The notes: generated by a model not told the origin, from the sequence alone. Positions 1-7,408 are shown, numbered from the stretch's first letter. The stretch: DNA of 9,570 nucleotides from Lysobacteraceae bacterium (GCA_027483745.1 JAIXTZ010000207.1:1-9570); one strand, 5' to 3'. Numbers and translations: made by a program.

Positions 1-372
1 CTCGAGGCGGTGGTCGGGGCGATCTACCTCGATGGCGGGCTCGAGGCCTGCCGTGCCGTCGCCCTGCCGTGGTTCGAGGCCGGCCTGGCCGCGATGCCCA
101 CCGGCAAGGTCGACAAGGACCCGAAGACCCGGCTCCAGGAATGGCTGCAGGCCCGCCAGTGGGCGCGGCCGGAGTACGAGCTGGTGGAGGCCCGCGGGCC
201 CGACCATTCTCGGCATTTCCGCGTGCGCGCCCGGGCCGGCGAGCCCCTGCTCGAGGTGGACGGCGAGGGCACCTCCTTGCGCAATGCCGAACAGGCGTCC
301 GCTGAAGCTCTGCTGGCCGCGCTCGAACGCGAGCATCCGAAGGGCCGCAGCGCCGCTACACTGCCGCCATGA
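1..372 (+). CDS. rnc: Ribonuclease III, C-terminal part (5' end outside window)
   Basis: Endoribonuclease that cuts double-stranded RNA, including the 30S rRNA precursor; acts in the cytoplasm as a homodimer. The visible 124 codons are in frame from base 1. Residues 1-13 ([13 protein letters not shown]) are the end of the catalytic domain, and the Glu at visible residue 2 matches the essential metal-binding Glu117 of the E. coli enzyme. A double-stranded-RNA-binding domain follows: it opens with DPKTRLQEW, has [10 protein letters not shown] in the middle, and ends with the basic helix around [16 protein letters not shown] short non-conserved tail ([12 protein letters not shown]) ends the protein. 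The stop codon overlaps the era start in an ATGA arrangement, so the two are probably translationally coupled. Only the 5' part is missing; nothing looks broken. Confidence 0.97.
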   Translation, partial: LEAVVGAIYLDGGLEACRAVALPWFEAGLAAMPTGKVDKDPKTRLQEWLQARQWARPEYELVEARGPDHSRHFRVRARAGEPLLEVDGEGTSLRNAEQASAEALLAALEREHPKGRSAATLPP

Positions 373-1283
373 GCGACACCCTCGATACCGATACCCCGCA
401 CCGCGCCGGCACCATCGCCGTGCTCGGCCGCCCCAACGTGGGCAAGTCCACCCTCGTGAATGCCCTGGTCGGCGCCAAGGTGAGCATCGTCTCGCCGAAG
501 CCGCAGACCACGCGCCATCGCCTGCTTGGCATCGCCACCTTCCAGGACGGCCAGATCGCCCTGGTGGATACGCCCGGGCTGCACCGCGACCAGAGCGGGC
601 GCGCGATGAACCGCTACATGAACCGGGCCGCCCGCGGCGCCGTGGAGGACGTCGACGGCGCGGCCCTGGTCGTCGAGGCCGGGCGCTGGACCGACGAGGA
701 CAGCCTCGCCTACAAGGTGCTGCGCGACGCCGGCGTGCCGGTGGTGCTGGTGATCAACAAGGTCGACAAGCTGGCCGATAAAGGCGCGCTGCTGCCCTTC
801 ATCGCCGAAGTCACCAAGGACCGCGAGTTCGCCGCCGTACACCCGATCGCCGCGCGCAAGCAGGACGGCCTGCGCCCGCTGGTGAAGAGCCTGATCTCGG
901 TGCTGCCGGAATCGCCGCCACTGTTCGCCGAGGACGAGATCACCGACCGCAGCGAGCGTTTCCTCGCCGCCGAGCTGGTGCGCGAGCAACTCATGCGCAA
1001 GCTCGGGCAGGAAGTGCCCTACTCGACGACGGTCGAGATCGAGAAGTTCGAGGAAGAAGGCGAGAAGCTGCGCATTGCCGCCATCATCTGGGTCGAGCGC
1101 GACGGCCAGAAGGCCATCGTGATCGGGCAGGGGGGCGAGATGCTGAAGACCATCGGCAGCGCCGCGCGCATCTCGATGGAGAAGCTCTTCGGGCGCCGTG
1201 TCTTCCTGCAGACCTGGGTGCGCGTGCGCGAGGGCTGGTCGGACGACGAATCCGCGCTGCGCCAGTTCGGCTACGGCGAGTAA
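369..1283 (+). CDS. era: GTPase Era, ribosome assembly factor
   Basis: Essential GTPase that binds the 3' end of 16S rRNA and helps 30S subunit maturation. At 304 residues it has the usual family length. G1 is GRPNVGKS (residues 20-27), the switch region has PQTTRHR (45-51), G3 is DTPG (67-70) and G4 is NKVD (130-133). The G5 position reads IAARK (160-164), where the family normally has Ser-Ala, so a mild substitution is present. The C-terminal KH domain has the RNA-binding GxxG loop as GQGG (253-256), followed by the typical AR-x5-LFGRRVFL run and a W-V-R-V-R-E-x-W ending. The ATG overlaps the end of rnc by 4 bases and recO follows after 9 bases, so the three genes form one operon. The ATG is the only sensible start, leaving a short 14-residue lead before the first beta strand. 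Confidence 0.98.
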   Translation: MSDTLDTDTPHRAGTIAVLGRPNVGKSTLVNALVGAKVSIVSPKPQTTRHRLLGIATFQDGQIALVDTPGLHRDQSGRAMNRYMNRAARGAVEDVDGAALVVEAGRWTDEDSLAYKVLRDAGVPVVLVINKVDKLADKGALLPFIAEVTKDREFAAVHPIAARKQDGLRPLVKSLISVLPESPPLFAEDEITDRSERFLAAELVREQLMRKLGQEVPYSTTVEIEKFEEEGEKLRIAAIIWVERDGQKAIVIGQGGEMLKTIGSAARISMEKLFGRRVFLQTWVRVREGWSDDESALRQFGYGE

Positions 1284-1292
1284 CGCCTCGCC

Positions 1293-2063
1293 GTGCGCGT
1301 CGGCGGCGAACGCGCCTTCGTGCTGCATGCGCGGCCTTGGCGCGAGACCAGCCTGTTGGTCGAACTGCTGAGCGAGCACCACGGCCGCATCGGCGTCGTC
1401 GCGCGCGGCGTTCAGGGGGCGAAGCAGCAGGCGCGTCGCGCGGCGCTGCAGCCTTGGCAGGCCATCGAATTCGATGCCGCGCAGCGCGGCGAGCTGTGGA
1501 CCCTGGCGCGCTGGGAGGCGGTGGATGCCGCGCCGCGGCATGCCGGGGACGCGGCGCTGGCGGGCTTCTACGTGCACGAGCTGCTGCTGCGCCTGTTGCC
1601 GCGCCAGGACGCGGTGCCTGAGGTGTTCTTGCGCTATGCCGCCTTGCGCGAGGAGCTGGCGCGGGTGACCCCGCCGACTGGCGCGCAGCCGCTGGCTTGG
1701 ATGCTGCGCCGCTTCGAGCGCGACCTGCTGGACGCCCTCGGCCTCGGTCTGCCCTGGGGAGAAACCGCCGAAGGCGAGGCGCTCGATCCGGCGGCGCGCT
1801 ACCGCATCGATCCCGAACACGGCGCGTGGCGGGATCGCAGCCATGCGGCGGACAGCCTCCGCGGCAGTGCGCTGCTGGCGCTGGCGGAAGACCGCTGCCC
1901 GCCGGCCGAGGAACTGGGCGAGTTGCGTCGCGGGCTGCGCGCCATCCTTGCGCATCACCTCGGCGGCAAGCCTCTGAAGGCGTGGAGCCTGATGGCCGAG
2001 GTCGCGCGCGTCGGGCGCTCAGGCCCCGGGGCCGGCGAGCGCCTCGTCGATCCGTCGGAGTAG
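1293..2063 (+). CDS. recO: DNA repair protein RecO
   Basis: Recombination mediator of the RecFOR pathway. It anneals SSB-coated single strands and helps load RecA at gaps. The 256-residue product begins MRVGGERAFVLHARPWRETS, a clear match to the RecO start (AFVLH-x-RPYRETS-LLVE), which supports the GTG at 1293 although the upstream Shine-Dalgarno signal is weak. Residues 1 to about 80 are the OB-fold; the rest is the helical C-terminal domain, with FYVHELLLRLLPRQD typical of its first helix. Only one cysteine is seen (in EDRCPPAEEL), so the four-cysteine zinc site of some RecO proteins is absent, as is common in gammaproteobacteria. The last 15 codons overlap the 3' end of the convergent receiver-HPt gene. 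pdxJ, the usual next gene in many gammaproteobacteria, does not follow here. Confidence 0.95.
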   Translation: MRVGGERAFVLHARPWRETSLLVELLSEHHGRIGVVARGVQGAKQQARRAALQPWQAIEFDAAQRGELWTLARWEAVDAAPRHAGDAALAGFYVHELLLRLLPRQDAVPEVFLRYAALREELARVTPPTGAQPLAWMLRRFERDLLDALGLGLPWGETAEGEALDPAARYRIDPEHGAWRDRSHAADSLRGSALLALAEDRCPPAEELGELRRGLRAILAHHLGGKPLKAWSLMAEVARVGRSGPGAGERLVDPSE

Positions 2064-2681
2064 CCGCGTCGCGGCTTCGCGATCCGCTGGCTCGGCGTGC
2101 AGGGCGTCGACGGCGAGGGCGAGGGCGGTGGCGCCCACGAAACCGCAGCCGGCGCGCATCTGGTGCAGCACGGCGCGGAGGGCTTCGTCGTCGCCGATGG
2201 CCGACTGGACCCGTTCGCGCTGGCGCGGAAGTTCCTCAATGAACAGGGTGCGCATGCGTCGAAGCGCGGCGTCCGAACCCCCGAGGGCGGATAGGGCTTG
2301 GACGTCGTCCCAAGCTCCTGACACGGTGCCAAGCCATGGCGCCAGCGCCTCGCGGAGCCTCGATTCGGACAGGGGCTTGCCCAGCGCCTCGACGAACCCG
2401 CTGGCGACGAGCCGACGCCGCCGATCGGCGTCGAGCTCAGCCGTCAGGGCCACTGCCGGCGTCCGGTTTCCCAACGCGCGTTGCCGCGCCAGCCAACCAT
2501 CGCCCTGACCATCGGGCAACGAGACATCGAGGAGGAACAGGTCGTAGCCATGCTCCGCGCAGAGCGCGCCGGCCTCGGCGAGCGTCCTCGCCGCATCGAC
2601 GATCCCGAACGGCACCAGACTGCTGCGGGCGAACTCGCGGCTTGCGGGGTCATCTTCGACCACCAGGAAGCGTAGGCTCAC
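2019..2681 (-). CDS. Receiver-HPt phosphorelay protein (orphan)
   Basis: A 220-residue cytoplasmic two-domain protein that should accept and pass on phosphoryl groups; no DNA-binding or enzymatic output domain is present. The receiver domain (residues 1 to about 117) has the acidic pocket E9-D10-D11, phospho-acceptor Asp52 in LFLLDVSLPDG, Thr80 in VALTAE and Lys102 in GKPL, so all key residues are there. A linker leads to an HPt helical bundle (about 125-220), with the likely phospho-His at 173 in HQMRAGCGFVGA, matching the H-x-L-K-G-x5-G-A pattern. The start is GTG at 2681, chosen because a strong GAGGAGGG lies just upstream and the receiver's first beta strand begins at residue 3. The reading frame stays open far upstream, but that part is a shadow of the divergent gene. 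The gene is convergent and overlapping with recO and divergent from the YdbH-like gene, so it is transcribed alone. Its partner kinase is not in the window. Similar domain pairs occur as separated parts of hybrid kinases. Confidence 0.93.
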   Translation of the reverse strand: MSLRFLVVEDDPASREFARSSLVPFGIVDAARTLAEAGALCAEHGYDLFLLDVSLPDGQGDGWLARQRALGNRTPAVALTAELDADRRRRLVASGFVEALGKPLSESRLREALAPWLGTVSGAWDDVQALSALGGSDAALRRMRTLFIEELPRQRERVQSAIGDDEALRAVLHQMRAGCGFVGATALALAVDALHAEPADREAATRLLRRIDEALAGPGA

Positions 2682-2685
2682 GGAT

Positions 2686-2692
2686 CCCTCCT
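2686..2692 (-). promoter_or_regulatory. Ribosome binding site of the receiver-HPt gene
   Basis: Read on the minus strand, AGGAGGG lies 4 bases before the GTG at 2681. It is one of the strongest Shine-Dalgarno matches in the window and fixes the start of this gene against the long upstream open frame. Confidence 0.85.
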
Positions 2693-2711
2693 CGATGCGT
2701 TCACCGGCAGG

Positions 2712-4778
2712 ATGAAGGCCCTCGTGGCGAGCCACTATAGGAAAATTCTGACGCTGTTCGTCTCGGCGTTGGCGCTTGGGTTGGCATTCATGCTCGCGGC
2801 GCCCGAGGTCGGCGCCCGGGAGCTGCGCGTCGCCATCGAGCGTGTCGACGCTGGTGCGGCCCGGGCCGAAGCGGTGGCGATGCGGCTCCGCACGGGAGCG
2901 GCCGGCGCGGAGCCCGTCGGGCTGACGGTCGAAGCCGGACGCGTGGCGCTTCCGGCCGTCGCCCTGCACCTGGAGCGCGTGGCCTGGACCTGTGAGCGCG
3001 TATTGACCCTGGAGCCGCTGGCCTGCGACGGCGCGCTGCAGGTCGGTGGCCGTGCGGCGGGGCGGCTGGCCGTCGATCTTTCCGCGACGCGCACCCGGGC
3101 CGACTGGTCCCAGGGGCGTCGCTCGCTGCGTGTCGACAAGGACTTGGCGTCGCCCTGGCGGGTGGCGGCCCAGCGCATTCCGCTGGCCTGGCTTGAGGAT
3201 TTCGCGAAACAGCTCTGGGCCGGTGGCCGCATTGGCGATGGCCGGCTCTCGGGCACGCTGTCGGTGCCTGTCGACGGCCCCGAAATCCGCGTCGACGCCG
3301 ACCTGCGGCTCGAAGGCCTTGCCTTCGATACGCCGGACGGGCTGCTCGCGGGCGCCGGCCTGACGGTGCCCCTGACGTTGCGGTACGCGTCGACGCCCGC
3401 GTCGCCGTCGGCCCCGGAACGAACCCGCCTGACGCTGCGTGGGGCCTTGAAGGCCGGCGAACTCCTGGTGAGCCCGATCTATTTGGCCGTTCCGGCCGCC
3501 GGCGTGGGCCTGCAGCTCGATGCCGAATCCCTGGCGGGCGGCGGCTGGCGGCTCTCGCATTGGCAGTGGGACGATGCGGGTGCGTTGACGGCTGAAGGCG
3601 ATGCGTCGCTGGACGCGGCCGGCACCCTGACGGGGCTCGCGGCGCGCTGGCGCTCGCCGGACCTGGCCGGTCTGCGCACGCGCTATCTCGATGGCGTCCT
3701 CGCGCCCGCAGGCTTCGGGGAACTGCAGTTGGCCGGGCAGGGGAGCGGCGCTTTCGGCTTCGATGCCGAGGGGTTGTCGGCGCTGGATGTCGACTTGCGT
3801 GACGCCATCGCGATCGATCCGAAGGGCCGCTTCTCGCTCGCCGGGCTCGACGGGGGCGTGCGCTGGTCGCGCGATTCGGCGTTGGCAAACAGTCGTTTCG
3901 CCTGGCGCGCGGCCGCGCTGTACGGCATCGGCATCGAAGCGGGCCGGCTCGACTTCCGCAGCAGCGACGGCCAGCTGGCCTTGGTGGCACCGCTGCGCAC
4001 CGGGATGCTCGGCGGGCATCTGCGGCTCGACCGGCTGGTGTGGCGGCCGGCGCGCGGTGAGGCGCCCCTTCGGATCGAGATGGGTCTCGCCCTCGAAGCC
4101 CTCGACCTCGGCAGCCTGTCGCAGCGCCTCGGCTGGCCGGACTTCGAAGGCACCATTGGCGGCACGCTGCCGAACGCGCTCTACGAGCGCAACCGCGTGA
4201 GTTTCGAAGGCGGGCTGGCCATGCAGCTGTTCGGCGGCGAAGTGCGCATCGATGATCTCGCGCTCGAGCGGCCGTTCGGCGTGGCGCCTTCGCTCGCGGC
4301 CAACCTCCGCTTCCAAGACATCGACCTTGCGCCACTGACCGGCGCCTTCGGCTTTGGCGAAATCACGGGACGCCTCGACGGACGCATCCGCGATTTGCGC
4401 CTCGTCGACTGGACGCCCGTCGCTTTTGACGCGCGGCTGCTCACCGACCGCGAATGGGACGGCTCGCGCCGCATCAGCCAGCGCGCGGTGCAGGACATTT
4501 CCGACCTCGGCGGTTCCGGGCTGGTTGCTGGCCTGCAGGCGCGACTGCTGCGCACCTTCGATGATTTCGGCTACGACCGCATCGGCATCGGCTGTGTGTT
4601 GAAGGACAATCGCTGCGCGATGACCGGCCTGAAGAAGCGCGGCGACGGGTACGTGATCATCGACGGGCGTGGCCTGCCGCGGATCGAGGTGGTCGGCTTC
4701 CGCCGTAGCGTCGATTGGCCGACGCTGGTCTCGCGCCTGAAGGACGCCACAGAGGGCGACACGCTGCGCATCGAATGA
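2712..4778 (+). CDS. YdbH-like (AsmA/TamB superfamily) envelope protein
   Basis: A 688-residue protein with a hydrophobic N-terminal segment (about residues 11-30, after RK) that is a signal peptide or membrane anchor; the remainder should lie in the periplasm. It is built of amphipathic beta strands with repeated G-x-L-x-G-type turns, for example GEITGRLDGRIRDLRL, as in the AsmA/TamB/YdbH proteins whose long beta groove carries lipids between the two membranes. A distinctive C-terminal block (about 584-688) contains SQRAVQDISDLGG, FDDFGYDRIGIGC and GYVIIDGRGLPRIEV. The assignment is supported by the YdbL-like gene downstream. It is shorter than E. coli YdbH (roughly 880 residues), and I infer the family from fold character, not a close match. 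The only four cysteines fall in two local pairs (94/105 and 628/635), suggesting disulfides. The ATG at 2712 has a poor Shine-Dalgarno signal; GTG at 2724 is an alternative that keeps the signal segment. Confidence 0.72.
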   Translation: MKALVASHYRKILTLFVSALALGLAFMLAAPEVGARELRVAIERVDAGAARAEAVAMRLRTGAAGAEPVGLTVEAGRVALPAVALHLERVAWTCERVLTLEPLACDGALQVGGRAAGRLAVDLSATRTRADWSQGRRSLRVDKDLASPWRVAAQRIPLAWLEDFAKQLWAGGRIGDGRLSGTLSVPVDGPEIRVDADLRLEGLAFDTPDGLLAGAGLTVPLTLRYASTPASPSAPERTRLTLRGALKAGELLVSPIYLAVPAAGVGLQLDAESLAGGGWRLSHWQWDDAGALTAEGDASLDAAGTLTGLAARWRSPDLAGLRTRYLDGVLAPAGFGELQLAGQGSGAFGFDAEGLSALDVDLRDAIAIDPKGRFSLAGLDGGVRWSRDSALANSRFAWRAAALYGIGIEAGRLDFRSSDGQLALVAPLRTGMLGGHLRLDRLVWRPARGEAPLRIEMGLALEALDLGSLSQRLGWPDFEGTIGGTLPNALYERNRVSFEGGLAMQLFGGEVRIDDLALERPFGVAPSLAANLRFQDIDLAPLTGAFGFGEITGRLDGRIRDLRLVDWTPVAFDARLLTDREWDGSRRISQRAVQDISDLGGSGLVAGLQARLLRTFDDFGYDRIGIGCVLKDNRCAMTGLKKRGDGYVIIDGRGLPRIEVVGFRRSVDWPTLVSRLKDATEGDTLRIE
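2734..2739 (-). promoter_or_regulatory. Candidate -10 element for the receiver-HPt gene
   Basis: On the minus strand TATAGT matches 5 of 6 bases of the sigma-70 -10 consensus. It sits in a short AT-rich patch (about 2735-2752) that stands out from the GC-rich surroundings. It would give a leader of roughly 45 bases. No good -35 box is seen at the right distance (GACGAA at 17 bases). The element lies inside codons 8-10 of the divergent gene, because the two start codons are only 30 bases apart. Confidence 0.35.
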
Positions 4779-4780
4779 TT

Positions 4781-4797
4781 TTCACTCCGTCTTCACT
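4781..4797 (+). repeat. Tandem TTCACT half-sites upstream of the chemoreceptor
   Basis: TTCACT occurs at 4781-4786 and again at 4792-4797, 11 bases apart, which is one helical turn. Spacing like this is typical of sites for response regulators of the OmpR/PhoB class. It lies directly after the stop of the YdbH-like gene. Six-base repeats can arise by chance, so this is only a candidate operator. Confidence 0.3.
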
Positions 4798-4820
4798 TTG
4801 CGGGTTCATGCTGCCGCAAA
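4797..4820 (+). promoter_or_regulatory. Inverted repeat before the chemoreceptor RBS
   Basis: TTTGCGG (4797-4803) and CCGCAAA (4814-4820) form a perfect 7-base inverted repeat around a 10-base centre. It ends 6 bases before the AGGAGG of the next gene. No T-run follows, so it is not a standard intrinsic terminator. It could be a protein-binding dyad, or an RNA hairpin that affects translation of the chemoreceptor or protects the 3' end of the upstream message. Confidence 0.45.
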
Positions 4821-4826
4821 CGACAC

Positions 4827-4833
4827 AGGAGGT
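4827..4833 (+). promoter_or_regulatory. Ribosome binding site of the chemoreceptor gene
   Basis: AGGAGGT, a near-perfect anti-16S match, ends 5 bases before the GTG at 4839. It fixes that GTG as the start and suggests efficient translation despite the non-ATG start codon. Confidence 0.88.
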
Positions 4834-4838
4834 GGCTC

Positions 4839-7337
4839 GTGATCGCGTCATTGAAGACCGTCCCGACGATCCGGGCGCTACTGGCGCTGCTCAGCCTGGT
4901 GCTTGCCGCGGTCGCCCTTGCCGCACTCTGGTCAAGCGCCCGGGCGATGGGCGACGCCGACCGTCTTGCCGCCGCCGGACGAGTGCTTGTCGCTCTGGAC
5001 AAGGGCACGGTGGAAATGTCGTTCGAGCGCAGCCTCACGCAAGTCGGGCTTAATCTCGAGGAGCCTTTCGGTCCGCCGTTCGCCGACCTGCTCGTGCAGC
5101 AGCGGGAGCGTTCGGATGCCCAGCTGGACGGCATCGAGGAACTTCTCGGAGAGCTTCGACCGTCCGAGGCGTCTCCGTTTCGCGAGGAGTTCAACCTCCG
5201 ACGCGATGCAATCATCGCGCTCCGTGAGCGCGCGGACGATGCCCTTCGCCTTCCTCGCTCCGGACGTGATCCCGGCGACGTTCTGCGCATCCCGGACGAG
5301 CTCAAGCGCGGCATCCTCCAGCTGCGTGACGCCGGGAAACGTCTTGCTCCGACCGAGGGCGACGTGCCGGTCGCAGCCTTGGACCTCGAGGCGCTTGCCG
5401 ATGCCGGTTGGCGGATTCGCGAGTACGGGGGGCGTGAGCGGACCTACTTCGCACTAGCCGCGCTGACCGGCGCCCCCATCCCCGCGCCCGATCTCGTGGA
5501 AGCGCGGCGGGACCACAGCCGGGTCATCGAGGCGCGCGCGCTCCTTCAACGCAGCCTTGGTCGGACCGCGTCAGCCATGCCGGCCACGGTCCGCGAGGCC
5601 GCCGACGCGGTCGAGTCGACCTACTTCGGTACGTACCAGACTCTGCGCGAGGGTTTCCTCGCCGAGGCCGTCCGTGATTCGCCCGTCTACCCGCTCGGAT
5701 TCGACGCCTATTTCGGTGAGAGTTCGGCGGCGTTGGATACCGCCGTCGTCCTGACCTACACCGCCGGTGACGCGCTGATCGACTTCTGGAGCGAAAGGCA
5801 GGCGCGGGCGCAGAACCTCGTTCTGCTCAGTGGCGTCGCGATTGCCATGCTGCTCGGTCTCGTGGTGTTCGCCTGGCGGTTCGTCAACGCCCGGCTTGTG
5901 GTGCAGATTGGCGACCTGCGGCGCACGATGGAGGCCTACGCGCGCGGCGAAGCCCCGGCAATCCCCGAGCCCCGTCATCGCGGCGACATCGGGCGCATGA
6001 TCGGCGCGTTCCGCACGCTGATGGCGGGGCAACAGTCGGCGCTCGAAGCCATTGGTTCGGTCGCAGACGCCGTGGCCCGTGGCGAATTTGATCGACGCGT
6101 CGAGGTGGAGATCCCGGGCAAGCTCGGTCTTCTGGGGGCGGCGATCAATCGCAGCGTGGACAGCGTTCGCGGCACGATGGAGGCGCTCGATGACGTGATG
6201 GAGGGGCTGGTCGTCGGAGATTTTTCGAGGCGAATGTCTCCTCGTGTTCCGGAGGCGTCTCGCGTCCGCGTCGACGCCGCGATGGCCGCCCTCGACGCGG
6301 CCACCTCCGAAGTGGTCCGCAGCATGCGGCGTATGCGGGAGGGTTACTTCGATGGCCACGTCGATGACGGATTGTCCGGGCGCCTTGGCGAGCTCGCGAG
6401 TGAAGTCAACGGCAGCCTTGGCGCGGTCGGTGCCGCGCTCGATGAGCTGGCCAAGCTCTCCCTCAAGCTCGCCGAGGGTGACCTAAGGGCCGATGCCGAA
6501 TCGTTGGCGCCGGGCCGGATCGGCGAGGTGGTCATGGCGCTGCGGACGTCGGTCCGTTCGCTCGCCGCCGATCTCCGTCGCGTCGCCGAGGTGGCCGCGG
6601 ATGTCGAGGGTGCGGCTGCTCGCCTCGGCGAGGACAGTCAGCACTTGCGTGAGGCCAGCCAAGCGTCGGCCGACAGCGTCATCCGTACCGCAGCGGCGGT
6701 CGAAGAAGGAGCGCAGAGTACCCGTGCGCTTTCGGCCTCCGTCGAATCCGTGGGCGAGCGGCTGGCGAACGCGCGCAGCCTTGGCGAGGCCGGCCGCGTC
6801 GTGGTCGATCGTGCGCACGGCTGTATGGATGGCATCCGGGACTCCAGCGTCCGGATCGCCGACGCCAGCCAGATGATCGATGACTTCGCCTTCCAGACGA
6901 ACATCCTCGCCTTGAACGCGGCCGTCGAGGCGGCTCGGGCAGGGGATGCGGGGCGTGGCTTCGCGGTGGTGGCCGCTGAAGTGCGTGCGTTGGCGAAGCG
7001 GTCCGCGCAATCGGCGGGCCAGATCCGCCAGATCACTCGGGAAGCCGATGTGCGTATCGGCGACGGGGTGGATGCCGTGGCCGAAAGCGGAAGCACGGTC
7101 GCGTCTCTCGCGGCGCTGGTGGCGCAGGTCGAAACCGTTTCGCATGAACTCTTGGCCGGGTTCCGAGAACAGTTGTCCGCAACGGCCGAAATGGAGGGCC
7201 AGCTCGGGCATCTGCATCTGCAGTCTGATGCCGTGCGACGCGCCGGCGATGTGGTGGACGACGTTGCTCGGCAACTGCAGGAACGCTCAAAGGATCTGCG
7301 GTCGGTGCTTGGACGATTCCGGCTTTCCGACGCCTGA
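4839..7337 (+). CDS. Methyl-accepting chemotaxis protein with five HAMP units
   Basis: An 832-residue transmembrane chemoreceptor expected to control a CheA kinase through CheW. TM1 spans about residues 12-34, a helical periplasmic sensor about 36-325, and TM2 about 327-349. The sensor has two similar halves, each with an Glu-Arg helix start and a later Arg-rich stretch (64-93 and 200-227), reminiscent of NIT nitrate-sensing domains; that resemblance is inferred. After TM2 come five HAMP-like units with connector glycines at 370, 415, 460, 502 and 547 (GEAP, GEFD, GDFS, GYFD, GDLR). The signalling domain (about 575-832) contains a methylation-type site VEEGAQST (621-628) and the conserved hairpin tip [18 protein letters not shown] (685-702). 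No C-terminal CheR/CheB-tethering pentapeptide is seen. No che genes are nearby. Codon use appears less biased by eye than in era or rlmD, with more CTC/CTT for Leu and CGT for Arg. It lies between the YdbH-like and YdbL-like genes. Confidence 0.96.
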   Translation: MIASLKTVPTIRALLALLSLVLAAVALAALWSSARAMGDADRLAAAGRVLVALDKGTVEMSFERSLTQVGLNLEEPFGPPFADLLVQQRERSDAQLDGIEELLGELRPSEASPFREEFNLRRDAIIALRERADDALRLPRSGRDPGDVLRIPDELKRGILQLRDAGKRLAPTEGDVPVAALDLEALADAGWRIREYGGRERTYFALAALTGAPIPAPDLVEARRDHSRVIEARALLQRSLGRTASAMPATVREAADAVESTYFGTYQTLREGFLAEAVRDSPVYPLGFDAYFGESSAALDTAVVLTYTAGDALIDFWSERQARAQNLVLLSGVAIAMLLGLVVFAWRFVNARLVVQIGDLRRTMEAYARGEAPAIPEPRHRGDIGRMIGAFRTLMAGQQSALEAIGSVADAVARGEFDRRVEVEIPGKLGLLGAAINRSVDSVRGTMEALDDVMEGLVVGDFSRRMSPRVPEASRVRVDAAMAALDAATSEVVRSMRRMREGYFDGHVDDGLSGRLGELASEVNGSLGAVGAALDELAKLSLKLAEGDLRADAESLAPGRIGEVVMALRTSVRSLAADLRRVAEVAADVEGAAARLGEDSQHLREASQASADSVIRTAAAVEEGAQSTRALSASVESVGERLANARSLGEAGRVVVDRAHGCMDGIRDSSVRIADASQMIDDFAFQTNILALNAAVEAARAGDAGRGFAVVAAEVRALAKRSAQSAGQIRQITREADVRIGDGVDAVAESGSTVASLAALVAQVETVSHELLAGFREQLSATAEMEGQLGHLHLQSDAVRRAGDVVDDVARQLQERSKDLRSVLGRFRLSDA

Positions 7338-7376
7338 AATCGTGGCGTCGTCGGGGAGCGTTCAGGACGTGCGGGC

Positions 7377-7382
7377 TATACG
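7377..7382 (+). promoter_or_regulatory. Weak candidate -10 element before the lipoprotein gene
   Basis: TATACG matches 4 of 6 bases of the sigma-70 -10 consensus in the 71-base gap after the chemoreceptor gene. No convincing -35 box is seen 16-18 bases upstream. The same gap holds a 7-base inverted repeat (CGGGGAG at 7352-7358, CTCCCCG at 7392-7398) whose second arm touches the ribosome binding site. The lipoprotein gene could have its own promoter here or be read through from upstream. Confidence 0.22.
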
Positions 7383-7397
7383 ATCACGAGTCTCCCC

Positions 7398-7402
7398 GGA
7401 GG
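7398..7402 (+). promoter_or_regulatory. Ribosome binding site deciding the lipoprotein start
   Basis: GGAGG touches the in-frame ATG at 7403 with no spacing, but lies 6 bases before the second in-frame ATG at 7409. The second ATG is therefore the likely start and removes two residues from the longest reading. Confidence 0.8.
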
Positions 7403-7408
7403 ATGCCC

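Noticed and set aside
357..362. TACACT as an internal -10 giving a leaderless era transcript
   Set aside because: Spacing to the ATG would fit, but there is no -35 or TG extension and the 4-base overlap with rnc already explains era expression.
24..1958. Minus-strand open frame of 644 codons across rnc, era and recO
   Set aside because: It runs opposite to three well-recognised genes, has low-complexity Arg/Ala/Gln/His composition with no motif, and is a typical by-product of high GC content.
2682..4316. Upstream extension of the receiver-HPt frame on the minus strand
   Set aside because: The frame stays open because of high GC, but the strong ribosome binding site at 2686-2692 and the receiver's normal N terminus place the start at 2681. 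The extension mirrors the YdbH-like gene.
4779..4838. Sigma-54 or sigma-28 (flagellar-type) promoter for the chemoreceptor gene
   Set aside because: No GG-N10-GC pair and no TAAA-N15-GCCGATAA-like pattern is present in the gap.
4779..4838. A small ynbE gene between the YdbH-like gene and the chemoreceptor
   Set aside because: The gap is only 60 bases and holds no start codon followed by a lipobox.
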